A stretch of 64,000 nucleotides of DNA from Plutella xylostella (lineage: Eukaryota; Arthropoda; Insecta; Lepidoptera; Plutellidae), in the NCBI RefSeq assembly GCF_932276165.1, contig NC_063987.1:2294001-2358000 (forward strand), read 5' to 3'. The notes under the pieces were generated by a model. The model worked only from the letters and a program-made list of their open reading frames with translations. It ran no database searches and was not told the origin of the DNA. The position numbers were made by a program, and so were the translations under genes. Shown piece after piece: positions 41,901-47,507 of the stretch. Position 1 is the first letter of the stretch. Every line of letters begins with the position of its first letter.

Positions 41901-44900
41901 GGATAACTGACCTAAAGGAAATAGGTTTAAGGTTCTAAGTGGGTATTCTAGTGCAAGTGCAGAAAAATGCAGTCAGTTTTTGTAAGAATAGTGACTTACC
42001 CGATTATGGGTAAGTGCAATTATTAGCTTCGTGGCAATTGTTTAGTGTTGACGTAACTAATCCGTTATGCAGTTTACGAATTTTATGGTTTGTGATTTTT
42101 GTCGTGCACTCATGAATCATAAACATGATTATGAATCATAAACATTGTCGTTTTAGTGTTTTTTACTACCTATATTATTTTATAATAATTGGATTCGGAT
42201 GAGTTATTTATTATTCGGATAATCACACAAAGAAAGTTGTTCAGAATGAGCTTTCATCCCATTTCGCTTAATAAAGTTTTGGAACACTCTGTATGAGTAA
42301 ATAAATCATATTTTACCTAACCTAATCCCTCGGATTACTAAAATGATATAACTTAAAACCGGAAATGACAGGTACGTTTAAAATGCTTGTGTAAACAAAC
42401 GAGGACTTAACATTAAACTGCTATCTTATTTATACTACTTTTTTTATAAAAGGACCTCACAGCTACATTCACAACACTACCAACGAAAATATTTGCACTG
42501 ACACGGATCGATGGAGCTAAGGCTCGAATAATAGAAGCAGGTAAAATGATAACATATTCCTAAGAGTTTCAATAAGCCCATACTTAAAGATAGATAGAAT
42601 ATAATCTTTATTGTTACTCCAATAAAATAATAACAGTTTACGCATCACAAAGGCGCGGGTCTTATCACTATCTATAAAGAAAAAAATTGGCTCTGACTTA
42701 TTCATCTTATAATTCGGTGAATAATTTAAAACTCGTTCAAAACATATTCGTAACCTTAAAAGTAAAACTATACATAATATTGATTCTAAATCTTCAACCC
42801 TACCCTACCGAGCTACCAACAAAGATCTATTTAAAAATCCCCAACAATAAATATTCATCAAAACGTCATAAATCATAGCCAACCCGTCAAAATAAAAACA
42901 AGTAGAAAAAAAATGTTGTTGTCAACCTTCGTCCACCCATATTTAGGACTATAATAGAATATTTTATATCGCACGGGGATATCTCGAAGATCCTTTGGTC
43001 CTTGGAATGTTCGTTATTTAGGTCATATTGTCATTGCATTGGTGTAAGAATCATAATTAATGGTTTCATTAAACCACTTGTGTTGTGGATGCTGTCTGGA
43101 TTTGGAGGAAATGCCTTATTAAATAAACAACATAGTATCTTATGGTCTTTATGTAGCTATTAATGTTACAGAATATTCTTATCTATTATATTTTAGCGTT
43201 ACCCAAAGTAAAAAGAGTCTGAATTCTATCGGTAAATACATTTAGAGAAAACCTCAACTAAATAACAATAAATTTCTTAAGCTTTCCCTTTGTAGAACGA
43301 GAAAATGTAGGGATCTTACAGTGTCTTTATTTTTGTAGGGGTATGGCAAATGTTTATTTTGTTATGTTGGCACAAATCGAAGAAAATCGGCCACATTTAT
43401 AGCGTTAGAACACAAAAGTAAACTCACTATTACACTTTACAAGTATGATGCACCAATTTTTTTTTTCTGAGGCTTGGTAAAATGAAAAATAGGTTGTGTC
43501 GGAAAATCCAATCTATGTTGCAACGATTTAAATAAACAAAATGTACACACATTCGGCGGATCTCGCTCTAACAAAGTGAGCTGTCGCTCGTGACAATCCG
43601 CTCGCCGGCTTAATTAAAACCACATAACACGATACCACTTTCATAAATAAAACAAGATAAAGCTGCGCCAATAATTTTCACAATTTCGAGTGTGTTTCTG
43701 TAAATTTAAACTTGCATAGACTTTATACAAAACTCAGAGCGCTACAAAACTGTGGTCTTAGGCCTTCCTCATCCAGCCACTACCGAAGCTACATGTTTAA
43801 GACCCTCGGTCTAGTACCTACCATACCAATAAAAACACATAAGCAGTGGCTCGCCCATGGAAGTAATTAGTTCTATGGGCTCGCCTCTAAAACGTCAGTC
43901 AGATCGACAAGTTACATCAGATTTGACAAGCAGATTTGATCAGTTTTCGATTTCTTATTGTTAATGTTCGGTGGTGGTAACTGGTAACCCCACTAGCTAT
44001 CCTCAGGTGTAAAACTGCCAGTATTACTCGCTTACCTTCGTACATCTGCGCATACTGCGGGAAGCCGGCCGCTCGCAGCCATTTGCACGCCTCGCCTGCT
44101 TCTATCTCTGTAACAAACAAACGTTCACATTAAAACTAACTTGAAAAGTATATATTTTTTTAATTTACATGAAAAATATAAGTTACAGTCATATTGCATG
44201 GTTGCCTGTGGGGTTAGCTAGCTCATTAGTTATAAACATTAGTCTTATATATAATATATAATATAAGACTAATGTTCGGTGGTAAACAATAGTTAAGCAG
44301 CGTCGCTCGCTTGTCAAATATGACGTAAATTGTAAGGATCTGACAGACAGTTTGACAGGCGAGCGACGATAGGTAGCATTTCTTTAAAACCGTAACGTAA
44401 AATGCTAATAGGAAATTTACTTGAAAGATAATATTTAAAAAGTTCACCGTATTATGTGGTCCGTAAAGACCTCCGCAGTAAAGAATAGCCACGAAGCCAA
44501 ACCCTTTCATACCCACTTAGCAATTCAAATAAGTTTTTTATCAACAAAACTTTCCGCATTAAAACACGGCTCCTCTCATAACCAGCCTAGAAATTTGAAT
44601 GCTTACGTAAAAGAAGAAGGGCCGGAATACGAGTACAGAACAGATAAAACAAAAGAAAACGGCTTCTCTTGAGGTCAGTCGACGTAGGATTTGAAATGAG
44701 CATTTTCTGTGATATTTTGTATAGATGGTGCAATGTTGGTTAGGCTGGCTGCTATGCCGTATGTCTCACAATACATTTTCATCCGAAAACATATTATGCA
44801 TGTAATTAATCTTGAAAAATCATGTAAGTACAGATACTAAATTGACAGATTCTGAACGGTTAATCAACAGTCGACTGTCCCGCCAATATACAATCGACTT

Positions 44901-47476
44901 TTGATGAGCTGTTCAGAATCTGTCAATTTAGTATCTGACATTGAAAAACAGACTTTACCTAGAAACTAAATAACATGTGATCTCTCAACGGTCTTTCGTG
45001 GTGGGAAATGGAAGTAAAAAATTTGCATTATAGTGCAGCCAATCTAGTAGGTAATGAAATACCTTAGATATTAAGTGCTAGCTTTCAACATTTCCATTAT
45101 AAAAACATCAAAGAAATGTGCACGATACTTTTCCTAGAATGCTATAAATGACTACATTAATGGTAAAATAAATTTCATTTCTTCCAAGAGAAGTTTCTTA
45201 CTCATGTGTATTGATTCCTGCGAAATTTTGTTTATATTATGTTGTTTCCGATTAGATCTTCAAAAAGATTAGGTGTTCATACTCATGACTCATTTTGTGC
45301 CAGGTATAGTATATTATTTATTATCTTTTCTTTAAACTGTGATAAACGATTATCTAATATTCACTGTATTGTATTTATTCCAAAACGGCGCGATATGGCT
45401 CGAGACCGCACGTGAGTACAGTTTTTTATTATTATTATTAAATACTTTATTGCACAATACTAAATAAGTACATAGGCGAACTTAATGCTAACAGCATTCT
45501 CTTCCAGCTAACCTTGGGTGTTGTGGAGAAAGTTATAGGTAGTGCGAAAGACTGAGAGGAAACAGATTAATGTAGGTACTGCAAAAAGTTGGTGTCTCGC
45601 TTGCGAGTCACCTCTGACTACCTCTTCGGGGTATTGCAGTTGTGAGCATTAGATGTTCTATATAAACAGGAATAACATAGTGTAATAGTTGAAACTTTTT
45701 ATTGGTCGGACTATTTTCTCAGTTTGATGAATATCAACTAAGTAAACCATCTCAACAAACATAGAGTCATCTTTAAGCTCCCAGAGGTGCATTGGGAAGT
45801 GGGTTCCAGAGGGTCACTCTATATGACCAAAAACTAAGTTTCGAAGCGCTGCTGCGCGATAGCAACGACTGTATCTCGTTGTATAAAACTTTCCGATTGC
45901 ACAACAGCTTTTGTTCGTTTTTATTTATTTATTTAATATTTTATTGCACAAATATGCGATATAAGTTTACAAAAGGTGGACTTAATACTAAAAGAATTTT
46001 CTACCAGCCAACCTACAGGAGGTACAAGAAAAAAGGTAGAAGGGTGCAAAAAAAGTTTTTCGTAAGTATAGAGTAACCCTCCAGCACCTAATGGCTCACA
46101 GTGCAGGGTGAAAGGGCCAATCAGCTCTATTGTTGCCCTGACACCAACAAATGTCTAAATAATGGAGAGAAACCGAGATACAAACAATGGTTCGGATGCC
46201 ACGGGATCCGGGCAGGTATGAGGTGGATGCGGCACACAGTTGAAAACAAGAAACATAATAGGATATTTTAACCGCTTGAATCCCTTGAAATCAGTCGTCA
46301 GACGCTATATCGCGGCTTCGGGACGCAAAAGATTAATATAGAGGTATTACCATCGTTCTCGTTACTAGCACCTAAGTCTGTTACACAAAATAGGCTTGTC
46401 CTAAGAGATAAAGCCACAACACTCAGTCCTCGGCTTTCCTCATCTAACCAATAGTTATTGGCTACCCAGTCGTTTGTCCAGCGGTCCCGGTAATTTCATT
46501 TTATTAAGCTCATGAATAATCATTTAGTAACGTAAAGTTCAAGCCTTTTCCTCTTCAAAATTAAATTTTAGTCTCAAATCAGTTTGGAACAGTTAATCCA
46601 ATCTTAACCCCAAAACTGTAATCCCGTATCTAATTTAGAATTTAACCCATCCATATTTTTCTGACATCTTCGACCGAGTTACTTCCTAAGGTCAAAAGGG
46701 CCGATTTAAAAGTAGCATACAAACAAATATAGTTGAACAAACATGCAGAAGCAATATCTCATTGGGAACCTTTTAGCGAATGATTTATTGGGCAATAAGG
46801 GCCATTATTCTCTGACAGCGATAGCCAGCTAAAGTGACAAATTGGTCTTATAATTATGTAGCTTGTGCTGGGAAATTTAAAAAATGTTGGTGGTCTGTGT
46901 TGTAGTCTTAAATTTGGTTTAGATTGTAAGTGCTACATGGAGAAAAGGCATAAATAATGCTAATTACTAAATGTTGCAATAGCCCATCGCAATATTAGCC
47001 TAATGATACAATAGGGTAAAATTTCATAATTGAACTTCACGTAACCAGACAAGAAAAAAGCATTACTATATCCATAGATCCAATACAAAATATTTTATGT
47101 ACTTGCTTGGTGCCTAAGCTTTAAATGTTAATCTTATTCTAAACTAGACAAAATAACGGACTCCAAAACGGGTCTTCACCAAACAGTTTGTACCATTTGT
47201 TTGTTTCTTCCGAAGTTCTTTATCTAAATGTAAATAGGCTGAACTAATTAGTGTAATCTCTAACGATAGTAGCTGACGTAATGCGCAGGCGCGGGCGTGC
47301 CTCAAATTGTTTAAGTTTATTTTTCACTAGCTGTTCCCGCGCGCTTCGCTTCGCGTTATAAAGTTTTCCCGTGGAAATTCGGGAAAAAAAGTAGCCTATG
47401 TTCTTTCCTAGGGTCTAGACCATATGTGTACCAAATTTCATTTAAATCCGTTCAGTAGTTTTGGCGTGAAAGAGTA

Positions 47477-47507
<31 letters not shown>

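Larger units (their letters stand above)
32922..44035. other. cv-c intron 2 (11.1 kb)
   Basis: Contains a 22-bp tandem repeat (33326-33369), a CAGGGTGTTACTATGCC element near 33657, a CpG-rich stretch (34770-34895), a possible alternative exon (36129-36257), MITEs at 37645 and 39429, and otherwise AT-rich DNA without recognised genes. Confidence 0.6.

Noticed and set aside
44226..44672. Open frames beside the 44-kb palindromes
   Set aside because: They run through AT-rich inverted repeats, with no splice partner or similarity.
45792..46076. 94-codon plus-strand frame
   Set aside because: It spans antisense LINE tails; the composition follows the repeat.
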